Below the pieces are notes generated by a model. That model made no database searches and had not been told where the DNA came from. It worked only from the letters and a program-made list of their open reading frames with translations. Shown in pieces: positions 25,101 through 32,264 of a stretch of 37,662 bases of DNA; the stretch's first letter is position 1, and every line of letters starts with the position of its first letter. Source of the stretch: JAADHY01 sp964428935 (GTDB lineage Bacteria; Planctomycetota; Planctomycetia; Planctomycetales; Planctomycetaceae); the NCBI GenBank assembly GCA_964428935.1, contig CAYSAG010000014.1, forward strand, positions 1 through 37,662, written 5' to 3'. The translations under genes were made by a program, and so were the position numbers.

Positions 25101-25776
25101 GAGCTCCGCGCAGCACCTCGGTGTCGCCCGGCTCGACCCGGTAGATTTCCGTCCGAGTGGCGACCGGCACCGACGCGGCCGGAAAGAACGCTCGCCAAAC
25201 CGACGGCGGAACCTTCTTCGGCGTGACCACCACGTACAGACAAAACAGCGTGACGACCACCAACAGCGCAACGGCCGCCCGCAGCAAAGGACGTCGGTCC
25301 AACAGCTGCTCGACGTCCACGTTGGCCAGCGTCACGGCGGCCCGTTTCTGAATGGCTCGCAGCACTTCGGGTGCCACGGGCCGCCGAGCTCGACGGAGCG
25401 ACACCAGCGTCGTCAACAGGCTCTTCAATGTCGGCAGTTGGTGCTCCAGTTGCCGGGCCGCGAACAGCTCACTCACCTGCTTCAACGCCGGAACGACCAG
25501 GCCGCGCGCCAGCACCCACCCGGCCGCCGTCAGCACGACGGCCAGCAGAAACAGCCGAGGCCAAAAGCCGAGTCCGCCGGGAACCAGCCACTGGTCCACC
25601 ACCACGAACAGCAGAGTGTAGCCGAGCAGAATGGTGCAGACGGTCAGCGCAGCCGTCAGGACGTCCTGGGCTCGAATCGACTGCCGCGTTTTGCGGAGCT
25701 GGTAGTCGACGTACTCGTCGAAGTCGGCGTAACGCCGCCGTCCGACCGCTCCGCGCGAATCCATGGACGTGCTCAT
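22108..25776 (-). CDS. Large membrane protein with Pro/Gly/Gln-rich central region (DUF4175-like)
   Basis: A 1222-aa protein; I set the start at ATG 25776 (MSTSMDSRGAVGRRRYADFDEY), because upstream in-frame sequence is Arg-rich junk. Two hydrophobic helices (about 40-65 and 72-95) and a third (about 165-187) lead into an extracytoplasmic beta-rich part (about 195-545) with repeats such as RVEPGDTEVLRGARVEVTV, DTWEGTTVTVVARA and VVEAHDPDFAVRYLTLRL. This resembles the planctomycete/DUF4175-like proteins usually found near MoxR/DUF58 genes, but neither neighbour is here. Residues about 556-1092 (22500-24110) are a compositionally biased Pro/Gly/Gln/Ser/Thr/Glu tract. The C-terminal roughly 130 residues are a charged helical domain (FTKRAVNLVLRRLEKDLQ to PPEYRELYEAFTRSLS), a motif recurring in this protein group. 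Function unknown. Confidence 0.82.
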   Translation of the reverse strand: MSTSMDSRGAVGRRRYADFDEYVDYQLRKTRQSIRAQDVLTAALTVCTILLGYTLLFVVVDQWLVPGGLGFWPRLFLLAVVLTAAGWVLARGLVVPALKQVSELFAARQLEHQLPTLKSLLTTLVSLRRARRPVAPEVLRAIQKRAAVTLANVDVEQLLDRRPLLRAAVALLVVVTLFCLYVVVTPKKVPPSVWRAFFPAASVPVATRTEIYRVEPGDTEVLRGARVEVTVDVRGEPPEQVQLLFTTADRRFVDEVVPMEETQQGLKQYRTVLSGEEGRGLLQDVEYYVVAGDARSRTFHIRVVQPPTATVDQLRYSFPDYMKREDQTVEGGHVDTWEGTTVTVVARANMPVTSARLVFSESEDRNAVVDERTMEITDGTLLTAQWKALRRPDGSHPRYYHIEVENQRGDTDPDPTFYTISIRPDQPPEVRMVEPRADLELPSNAVLPLVVEAHDPDFAVRYLTLRLGKNGEPLNVVRPIFDGEKPSVRVEYELDLKRLLLKPGDLLSLWVEAQDNKRPLANRTNTPKRNVRITEPAAAEQVERLKDELRRAFQQRQPEGGGKTGAEAGPGGQSGQTESTQRPGQQAESTQSSTDESSQSEQSEQPSSAEPAATDQTGQAKEPGGRQSEQTEPAGEAGPGNETAEPPPLQNDGSDDDEVLRRLLEQLQAEQSAGEGQPGQTAAEQQPASDQTGAGREGDERPSRESTDERSSRQDSEPTEGQPEEGGTGKAPAAGPQQPGGRGGEATQERPPKGGQPRPDRSAEGGPRQPGPGVNEAQPSDEPASQPEQTDRSPVQPERPATGQPATGPGKEGQDVRPESGQATPDTSPDSKPTAPAGKQVEREPGTEPRLRPGQRRPGEPPPAVERRPGNLPRPPDGTLPGGSRPTTAPPTQQQPGSGQPGQSQPGGPGSSAPATTGNQPGASQPGQAGPTGQPATGQPAPGSGQGGEQAEGGAGQPGGKSGSSNAQPPAGTSQPQQPSAGQTPAGQRPSKPGGQPEQPGETGTQPKEGEPGAGGAAGQQPGQQGPSGPASGAGGGQQPGGGQKSQPATPGLGAGGAASNTGGGGLSADGSVGPATGPGGGTTTGSDQPEAPNLEFTKRAVNLVLRRLEKDLQRGKVDRKLLEELGWTEQDVRRFVERIREQLRASEHAQTPEELARKRQFEEMLRQLSLRTRGAQRRDAGVRKRQIENIQSRRAPVPPEYRELYEAFTRSLSRQTGNPSP

Positions 25777-26553
25777 GACCGCTGCCTGCTGAAAGGGCTG
25801 CCCAAACGGGACCGCGCCGAGGCTGTAACCAACCTCGGGCCGACGCCGACTGACCTCGGACGTTCGGTCACCTGACGCGTTCCTCTGCAAAGCCGGACGT
25901 TCCGGCAAGCCGCCCAGCTCAGGCCGACGCGACTCGCCGCAACGCCTCGACCACAAGCGGCTCTTTACCCGCCCAGCCGGGGCCGACGTCGACGGCGGAC
26001 GAGCCACGCCTCGCCAACGCTCTTCGTGTGAGGAGTTCCGGCGCCGAGCGTTCGCAAAGGCTGCTCGCCTCGACTGCCTCAGCCATTCTAACAGAGTCGG
26101 TCCGACGGGACGACGAACTGCCGCCCATTCGACCGGCTGGCGGTCTTTCCGCTCAGACTGACGCCGGCCAGTTGGGTTGTTGGGAATGGCTCCTACGGTG
26201 GAAAAGGCGTGCGGACGCGTCGAGCGTCGACGGCACGGAGCCGAGCGTGTGGCGCCGCCCCCCCGGCACGGCAACACGCGCAGCCCACTGCGCCTCAGCT
26301 CCTCCCGCCCCGCCTCCACAACCTCGCGCCCGGCCACCGAGCGAGAGTGTGCCTTTGTTTCCACCCGGTTCAACCTGCTCTCGACACGCGCCAGTCGAAC
26401 CGACTAAGATTCCGCTGTTCTTGCGGGCAGAGCCGTTTGCGCGAAGCTCGTTTTGCCAGCCGGCCGCTCGTTTCGTCGAACGGCCTGGCACCCGTCCCTC
26501 TCTTGCCACAATGTCCGCGGTTCGCACAGGCAAACCAAAGGATTGGTTCGCTC
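25777..26553. other. Divergent intergenic region, 777 bp
   Basis: Longest gene-free stretch, between the large membrane protein (minus) and the TPR lipoprotein (plus). Apart from the candidate promoter at 26381-26410 I see no feature. Several open frames cross it on both strands, but their translations are Arg/Ser/Pro-rich with no domain. Confidence 0.45.
26381..26410 (+). promoter_or_regulatory. Candidate sigma-70-like promoter for the TPR lipoprotein
   Basis: TCGACA (26381-26386) and TAAGAT (26405-26410) are separated by 18 bp, giving a leader of roughly 135 bases before ATG 26554. The hexamers match the bacterial consensus at five and four positions. Planctomycete promoters are poorly defined, so this is tentative. 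Confidence 0.3.
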
Positions 26554-29094
26554 ATGAAGACTCATTGGACGAGCTTCCTGGTCGTGGCCGCGCTGTTGGT
26601 CGGCTGTCAGTCCCCCACCTTCAACAACCCGCTGGCTCACCGAGCCGGTAGCAACCTGCGACAGCCGCCGGCCGGTGCCGCTGCGTCCGGCCAGTCGACC
26701 CAGGGCTCTTTGACGGCCAGCGCAAGAGGCTCGGCGACCAGTGCCGCCCCGAGCGTCAACGAACTGCTCAGCCAAGGGCACTCCGCTTTCCTCCAGGCAG
26801 ACCGGCTGGAACGTGAGAACCGCCGTGCCGACGCTCAACGCCTTTACGCTCAAGCCAAGTCGTTCTACCAGCAGGTTCTGCAGCGGGACCCGAAGAACGC
26901 CACCGCCCACCACCGGCTGGCAGTCATTGCCGACAAACAAGGCGACTTCCGGACGGCCGAAACGCACTACCTGGCCGCAATCAGCGCCGACCCGAACAAC
27001 GCGGACCTGCTCAACGACCTCGGCTACTCTTACCTGCTGCAAGGCCGTTACGCCGAAGCCGAACGCTACTTGCAGTCGGCGTTGCAACACAACCCCGCTC
27101 ACCCGCAAGCCATTAACAACTTGGGGCTGCTGTACGCGAAGCGAGGCGAGTACCAGCGAGCGCTGGCCATGTTTCGTCGAACGGGAAGCGAAACCGAAGC
27201 CCGACGCAAGCTGGCTCAACTGCTGCCACCCGGACAGACGGTCGACCAGGTTCTCGCGCAGAGCTCCGCTGCTGCGACGACGAACGGCCCGCCAGCCAGC
27301 GCGTGGCCGCAGTCGACTGTTCCGGCCAACGCGCTGGCTTCTCAGCGACCGGCCGGAGCGGGAACGCAAACGCCCGCGCAGCCAACCGCGGTCGGTTCCG
27401 GCTGGCCGGCTGCTACCAGCGGCCGTAGCTCCGTGCCGAGCGGCTCGACGGCCAGTGCGGGCGGAGTTCCTTCAACCGCCACCGGTCTGCGAACCACGTC
27501 AGGCACAGCGAACGGCGGTCGCGGCGGGACTGGAGCGGGTCAACCCAGCGAGCAAACACTCAGACTGCGGGCGCTCATGGACGCGGCCCGGCAGCGAAGT
27601 CTGGCACAGCGCGAGCGGAAGGACGCGGCAGTGAGCTGGCCGACCACGGCCGTCGGCGGAACGAACTTGCCGGTCGGTTCCGGCTGGCCGAGTGCCGGGA
27701 CGACGGGCGCGGGGCTGTCCACCGCGTCCACGGTTGCGTCCGGCAGTCTGACACCGGCTGGCTCGACGCCGAGTTTGGGTTCGGCTGCGGCCGGCCCGGC
27801 CGGTGGCTCGACTGTCTGGAACGGGCCAGGCTCGGCCGTTGCGACGGGCCCGAGCTACCCCGGCGGCCGTTACGGCTCAAGCCCAACCGACACGGGCTCC
27901 GTCGCGGCACTGGCCGCGTCGCAGCCGACGCCGTCGTCGGCCGCAGGAGGGACTTCGCCTGCCCAGTTGGCTGGTCCGAGCGGTTCAGGGCCGTCGGCCG
28001 TTGCTGGTCCAACGGCTCTGCCGTCGGCAGTTTGGCCAGGACGTGCGGCGTCTTCCGCGGCTCTGCCCTCGGGACCGTCGGGGCTGGCGGCAACGTCCCC
28101 GTCGGCCTTGGCTTCTTCGGTGCCGCCAGTGGCTGGCTCGTCCCTCGTGGCCTCGCCAGCCAGCACGGCTGGGTTTGGGACAGCAGGTTCCGGCAGCCCG
28201 ACGGCAGCTCCAGACAGCGGGCCGAGCGTTCCCAACGCCGCGCTGAACGTCGCCGGGACAGGAGCCGTCGCGGGAACGACGCGTCCGGCCGACTCGCTGC
28301 CGCTCTGGCCGCCGTCCAGTTTGAAAACAGCGACGGAAGGCAAAACCGGGGCCGCGGGTGGAGCTTCGGCCGCTTCGGGACAGACCGCCGTCAGTGGCTC
28401 GCACTGCGCCGCTAGCCCGTCCGCTTTGGCGTCCTCCGGCGTGCCGGCCGCTGGCGGAGCGACCGGAGCTGCGTTCGGGACGGGGACCGCTGCGGGCGAG
28501 TTGCCCGGTGCCGGGCTCAACACCGGTTCGACCAGCGGTCCGTCCGCCAACCAGTGGGCCCGTCAGGCGGCCGAGCTGGGAATGCAGGTTGGGCCGGGGC
28601 AAATGTTTCCGCTCAGTCCGAGCACGGCTCCGTCGGTGTTGCCCGGAACCAACTCGAAACTCAACGGGGCTCAATTCCCTCAGCCGAAGTCCTGGCCGGC
28701 CGCCAGCGCGACCAACTCGCCAGCCGGAGGCTCGGCCGCAGCCAATTGCCCGGCTCACGCCGGCGCTTCGACGGCCATTCAACAAGCCAGCGGCCTCGGC
28801 GTGAGCGGCTTCCGGTCGCTGGGGCTCCCGGCCTCCGGGACGTCCGCCGCTTCCGGACCCTCCGCCCTGTCGCCGCTCGGCACCAACCCACCGAGCTCGT
28901 TGTCAGCTTCGCCGTCTGGAACCGCAGCTGCCTCGGGTCGAACAGCCGCCGCCGACCCCTTGGCCGAGTACGAGCAACAAATTCGCCAGCAGAACGAGGA
29001 GCGGCTGCGCCTGCAGCAAATGCTGGACGCTCGACGCCAGTCCGTCGTCACGCCGCCTCAATGGCCGTACTCGGCACGCTCCGGACAGCGCTGA
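26554..29094 (+). CDS. TPR-repeat lipoprotein with long Ala/Ser/Gly/Thr/Pro-rich tail
   Basis: An 846-aa lipoprotein. ATG 26554 begins MKTHWTSFLVVAALLVGC with a lipobox Leu-Val-Gly-Cys (C18); AAAGGA lies about 11 bases upstream. Residues about 65-215 hold TPR units: AKSFYQQVLQRDPKNATAH, AETHYLAAISADPNNADLL, AERYLQSALQHNPAHPQAI and RGEYQRALAMFRR. From about residue 229 to 800 (27240-28960) the sequence is low complexity and dominated by Ala, Ser, Gly, Thr and Pro, with a repeated VGSGWP motif. The C terminus returns to a charged helix (LAEYEQQIRQQNEERLRLQQ). TPRs mediate protein-protein contacts, so an outer-membrane or periplasmic assembly role is plausible. The tail resembles glycosylated or spacer regions, without proof. 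Confidence 0.85.
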   Translation: MKTHWTSFLVVAALLVGCQSPTFNNPLAHRAGSNLRQPPAGAAASGQSTQGSLTASARGSATSAAPSVNELLSQGHSAFLQADRLERENRRADAQRLYAQAKSFYQQVLQRDPKNATAHHRLAVIADKQGDFRTAETHYLAAISADPNNADLLNDLGYSYLLQGRYAEAERYLQSALQHNPAHPQAINNLGLLYAKRGEYQRALAMFRRTGSETEARRKLAQLLPPGQTVDQVLAQSSAAATTNGPPASAWPQSTVPANALASQRPAGAGTQTPAQPTAVGSGWPAATSGRSSVPSGSTASAGGVPSTATGLRTTSGTANGGRGGTGAGQPSEQTLRLRALMDAARQRSLAQRERKDAAVSWPTTAVGGTNLPVGSGWPSAGTTGAGLSTASTVASGSLTPAGSTPSLGSAAAGPAGGSTVWNGPGSAVATGPSYPGGRYGSSPTDTGSVAALAASQPTPSSAAGGTSPAQLAGPSGSGPSAVAGPTALPSAVWPGRAASSAALPSGPSGLAATSPSALASSVPPVAGSSLVASPASTAGFGTAGSGSPTAAPDSGPSVPNAALNVAGTGAVAGTTRPADSLPLWPPSSLKTATEGKTGAAGGASAASGQTAVSGSHCAASPSALASSGVPAAGGATGAAFGTGTAAGELPGAGLNTGSTSGPSANQWARQAAELGMQVGPGQMFPLSPSTAPSVLPGTNSKLNGAQFPQPKSWPAASATNSPAGGSAAANCPAHAGASTAIQQASGLGVSGFRSLGLPASGTSAASGPSALSPLGTNPPSSLSASPSGTAAASGRTAAADPLAEYEQQIRQQNEERLRLQQMLDARRQSVVTPPQWPYSARSGQR

Positions 29095-29272
29095 GCGACG
29101 GACCAACTCTGTCAGTGAGCGTGCGGTAGTCGCTGAGGCGAGGAACCTCTCAGGACGAACGCGTGCGGCTCACCCTGCCGTGCTGCTCTGAGCAGGCACA
29201 AACCGGACCCGTCGGAAGGTTCTCGCTTGCGTCGCAGGCAAGCGTAGGCGTCTCCGCTTGCGGCCGTCTGCT
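29095..29272. terminator. Hairpin-rich gap between convergent genes
   Basis: The best hairpin has perfect 7-bp arms CGCTTGC and GCAAGCG with a 7-base loop (29224-29244). Two more are CTGAG...CTCAG (29133-29153) and CTGCT-CTG-AGCAG (about 29189-29201). Together these probably end transcription of the TPR gene and dnaA. No long U-tract is present. Confidence 0.45.
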
Positions 29273-30700
29273 TTAGCCAGCCAACAGCCGCTCTTCCAGC
29301 GCTTCAATCAGCTCGGCCATTGGCCACGTTTGCGAGGCCACCTGAATGGTTGCTCCTTCCGACAACCACTGCCGCACTCGCCGCTCGGCCGACAGAACCG
29401 TGCTGTGTTGCCGGCCTCCGAAGTACTGGCCGATTTCTCGGTAAGCGGCCTGCGTGTGCTTGCGGGCCAAGAACATGGCCAGCATGCGTGGCTGACTGAG
29501 GGAGCGCTGGCGCTTGGACGAGCGAAGGTCGTCTGGCTGGACGCGAAACATTTCGCACACGGCCCGCTCGACGTCGGCCAGGCTGACCAACCGGACGCAG
29601 TCTCGTTCCAAGTCGCACAGAATGCGTCGTGCGTCCGCCACGCCGAGCGGCCGTTTCAGGAGCAGGTAGTACGCGCTCAGGCAGTTCAACGCTCCCTCCA
29701 GCTCGCGCACGTTGTTGCGGAAGCGAGCGGCAATGTAGTCGAGCGCGTCGGGCTTGATTTCCGCGTCCACCTTGGCGGCTTTGAAGCGGAGGATTTTTTT
29801 TCGCGTCTCCAGGTCCGGTGCCTCCAAGCGGCAAATCAGGCCGGCTTGGAAACGGGTCACCAACGCCTCGCTGACTCCGTTCAGCAAGCGCGGGTGTCGG
29901 TCGCAGGTGACGACCAGTTGACAGCCGCGAGCTTCCAGCTGTTGGACCGTGTGGAGGAACTCTTCTTGGATGGAGCGTTTGCCGTCGAGGAAGTCGACGT
30001 CGTCGACCAGCAAGACGTCGACCGACCGGAAGCGCTGACGAAAGGCCGGCAACCGACGCTCGGACAGCGCCTGCGTGAAGTAGTTGGCAAAGGCCTCCGC
30101 GGTCAACAGCAACACGGTCAAGTGCGGGTGCTTCTGCCGCAGCAGGGAATAGCAGGCTTCGAGCAGGTGAGTCTTGCCGGTGCCGACGGACCCGTGAATG
30201 AAAAGTGGGTTGAGCCGCTCGCCGGGAAGCTCACAGGCTTGCTGGACCGCGGTCGCGGCCAACCGGTTGCACGACCCGACCACGAACTCGTTGAGCGTGG
30301 CGTACCGGCGAGTCAGCGTGTCGAAAGCGGCTCGCTGGGAAGCAGGCCGTAAGGAGCCAGCCGGCTTCGAGCGGGAGGGGGGCTGGGCCGCCGAGGCGTT
30401 CGACGGGCGGGCGCTTTGGGCCGCCAGAGCCGTGTCGACCTCGAAGCGGACACTGGCGGCTTGTCCGAGCAGACGACGCGCGACCTGCAGCAGCGGTTGT
30501 CGAAACTGCCGCTGCATCCAGGTTTGCACGAACGGACTGGCGACGCACACGACCAGTTGTTCGCCAGCCACGCGGATTCTCGTCTTGCCATTGAACCAGT
30601 GTTGGTAGTTTGGCTCACCCAGTTGTCGTTTCAGCTCCTTCTGAACCCACTCCTCCTTGACACTTCCTGGCTGCGTCACTGCAACAGTTGAGGACAGCAT
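29273..30700 (-). CDS. dnaA: Chromosomal replication initiator protein DnaA
   Basis: A 475-aa AAA+ initiator. Domain I (about 15-90) is recognisable from NYQHWFNGKTRI; domain II (about 91-125) is a short Ala/Ser linker. Domain III has Walker A HGSVGTGKTHLL (169-180), Walker B VLLVDDVDFLDG (229-240), sensor VVTCDRHP (263-270), the arginine-bearing EALVTRFQAG (R283) and NNVRELEGALN (329-339). Domain IV (about 374-475) carries the DNA-binding signature AYREIGQYFGGRQHSTV. The canonical base-contacting motif GGRDHTTV is changed to GGRQHSTV, and the following His-Ala to Ser-Ala, so its DnaA-box preference may differ. ATG 30700 has GGGAGG nine bases upstream. dnaN and recF are not adjacent. It is convergent with the TPR lipoprotein gene. 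Confidence 0.95.
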   Translation of the reverse strand: MLSSTVAVTQPGSVKEEWVQKELKRQLGEPNYQHWFNGKTRIRVAGEQLVVCVASPFVQTWMQRQFRQPLLQVARRLLGQAASVRFEVDTALAAQSARPSNASAAQPPSRSKPAGSLRPASQRAAFDTLTRRYATLNEFVVGSCNRLAATAVQQACELPGERLNPLFIHGSVGTGKTHLLEACYSLLRQKHPHLTVLLLTAEAFANYFTQALSERRLPAFRQRFRSVDVLLVDDVDFLDGKRSIQEEFLHTVQQLEARGCQLVVTCDRHPRLLNGVSEALVTRFQAGLICRLEAPDLETRKKILRFKAAKVDAEIKPDALDYIAARFRNNVRELEGALNCLSAYYLLLKRPLGVADARRILCDLERDCVRLVSLADVERAVCEMFRVQPDDLRSSKRQRSLSQPRMLAMFLARKHTQAAYREIGQYFGGRQHSTVLSAERRVRQWLSEGATIQVASQTWPMAELIEALEERLLAG

Positions 30701-31134
30701 CGTGCGCCTCCCTGCGCGTACCGGTTCCGCAGCGGGAGAGCTGGTTCATCCTGCGCGCGTGGAAACGGAACGGCACTCCGTTGCCACGGCCGATCGCTCG
30801 GATGACCGGTACGGCGCAGTTTCTTTCGAGAAGGCCATGGAAGTGCCGAACGCCCGCTCTCAGGCTCTTGCAGTCATTCGGCGTTGCTCACTCAGCGGCT
30901 TCCGATCATACTCGCGGCCGTCGCGCTGTCAAACGAAATTTCTTTCTCTCGACTCGCGACTTCAACTTGCGTCGACGAAACGGCCGAATTCTTCGAGTTT
31001 CACGCGGTCTCGACGGTTTGAAATTTTTTCAAGTCGATTTTCCGTCGCTGTGCAAACCGTGTCGATTTCTGGCAAGACGCGACCCGCACGCGAACGTCCC
31101 GTGTCCGAGCCACGCCCGACGAACCCGCAGGCCG
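30701..31134. other. Gene-free region upstream of dnaA, possible origin segment
   Basis: A 434-bp stretch upstream of dnaA and downstream of the GNAT stop. It contains the most A+T-rich DNA of this neighbourhood (about 30930-31075, with A/T runs near 30935 and 31023) and two of the five GATC sites found in the window (30792, 30904). An inverted repeat TTGAA...TTCAA lies at about 31018-31033. No TTATCCACA box was found. It at least holds the dnaA promoter. Confidence 0.35.
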
Positions 31135-32088
31135 TCACGCCGTTCGGTCGGCGCGAGGCGAACGGTTGCGCGACCTGGGGCCGAAGCGCACGAACACGCG
31201 GCGCCGCCCCACCGGAATGAACCCCAACCGTTCGTAGACCTTCCGGGCCGGCGTGTTACGGGTGTCCACCGACAAGAAGACCGACTCCACTCCCGCCCGC
31301 TTCGCACCGCGCAACACGTCGGCCACCAAGGCCCGGCCGTACCCACGTCCGCGGGCCTCGGGAACGACGCCCAAGTACACCAACTCCCACGCCCGCTGGT
31401 CGCTGTGCTCCGCCACCAAGACCACTCCCACCTCGCGACCCGCGTGACGGTAGAGCTTCCACAGTTCCGGCTTCCAGTTCCGGGTTCGGTGGGACTGGAG
31501 AGCCTGTTCGCCGGAACGCCGACCGTTCAGCTCCGGGCAGTCCAGCGACCCTTCGTACGTCCGCTCCAGCACCCGCGCGAACACGTGTCGGTTGCGGTGC
31601 TCGTCGTACGTTTCCACGTGCAGGTCGGGGAGCGGTTCGTCGAGGAGGGGAGTGTCGAGCAGCCGTTGCAGAAACAGAAGGTCCAGCAGGTAGGGAAAGC
31701 CGTTGCGCGTCAGACGCCGCTCGTCCAGCGGCCGTCCAGGCTCGAGCAGCGCCTGAGCAATCCAGCAATGAGGCGTCCGGTCGACCCGCTCGCGGAGCAG
31801 GCTCAGCAATGAGTCGGCGACCGGCTCAGCGTTCCGCTCGTCCGGCAGCACCACCGGAGGCCAAATGAAGGCAGTGCCGTCGGGTTGGAAGACGCACAGA
31901 GCGGCGCCGACCGGCTTCCCGTCCCGCTCCGCCAACGCCAAGCCGCTCAAGTCCAGCTCGCCCGAGCACGCCAGCTCCCACGTCTCCTCGACCCTCTGCG
32001 ACCGTTCGTTCGCGTCGACGTTGCCGTAGAACACTTCGAGCGCTTCCCGACGCCGGTCCCGCGGAACGAAAAAACTCCGAATGGGCAT
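31135..32088 (-). CDS. GNAT-family N-acetyltransferase (tandem GNAT layout)
   Basis: A 317-aa protein starting at ATG 32088 (MPIRSFFVPRDRRREALEVFYG), with a GGGGA stretch upstream; the longer open frame beyond it overlaps the promoter region of the divergent gene. The C-terminal half holds a clear GNAT domain: LVYLGVVPEARGRGYGRALV gives the acetyl-CoA pyrophosphate-binding RGRGYG loop (motif A), followed by ESVFLSVDTRNTPARKVYERLGF (motif B). The N-terminal half (ACSGELDLSGLALAERDGKPVGAALCVF) looks like a second, degenerate GNAT fold, giving the mycothiol-synthase-like two-domain layout. The acceptor substrate is unknown. The extreme C terminus (RSRNRSPRADRTA) is basic and variable. It is divergent from the acyl-CoA synthetase gene, sharing a 176-bp promoter region. 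Confidence 0.85.
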   Translation of the reverse strand: MPIRSFFVPRDRRREALEVFYGNVDANERSQRVEETWELACSGELDLSGLALAERDGKPVGAALCVFQPDGTAFIWPPVVLPDERNAEPVADSLLSLLRERVDRTPHCWIAQALLEPGRPLDERRLTRNGFPYLLDLLFLQRLLDTPLLDEPLPDLHVETYDEHRNRHVFARVLERTYEGSLDCPELNGRRSGEQALQSHRTRNWKPELWKLYRHAGREVGVVLVAEHSDQRAWELVYLGVVPEARGRGYGRALVADVLRGAKRAGVESVFLSVDTRNTPARKVYERLGFIPVGRRRVFVRFGPRSRNRSPRADRTA

Positions 32089-32264
32089 GGGTGATTCCCC
32101 GGTCAGCCTCTGTCTTCCTCTTCGGCCCGATTTCTGTGGAATTCCGACGGGTTTGCAGCTTATGCTACTGCACGCAAATTGGAAATCCGACAGACAGCCT
32201 GTCCGCAAGAACGTCGTTGCCACGTCCGCTTGGTCGTCTGGGGTTGGTTGGGGGGTGCACACAA

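Noticed and set aside
25777..26373. 199-codon N-terminal extension of the large membrane protein
   Set aside because: Arg/Ser-rich, no signal or domain, and poor codon pattern; ATG 25776 directly precedes the recognisable part.
26209..26553. 115-codon extension of the TPR lipoprotein
   Set aside because: It would bury the lipoprotein signal peptide; the lipobox sets the start at 26554.
30701..31134. Confident replication origin call
   Set aside because: No recognisable DnaA boxes and no chromosome-scale skew data; kept only as a candidate.
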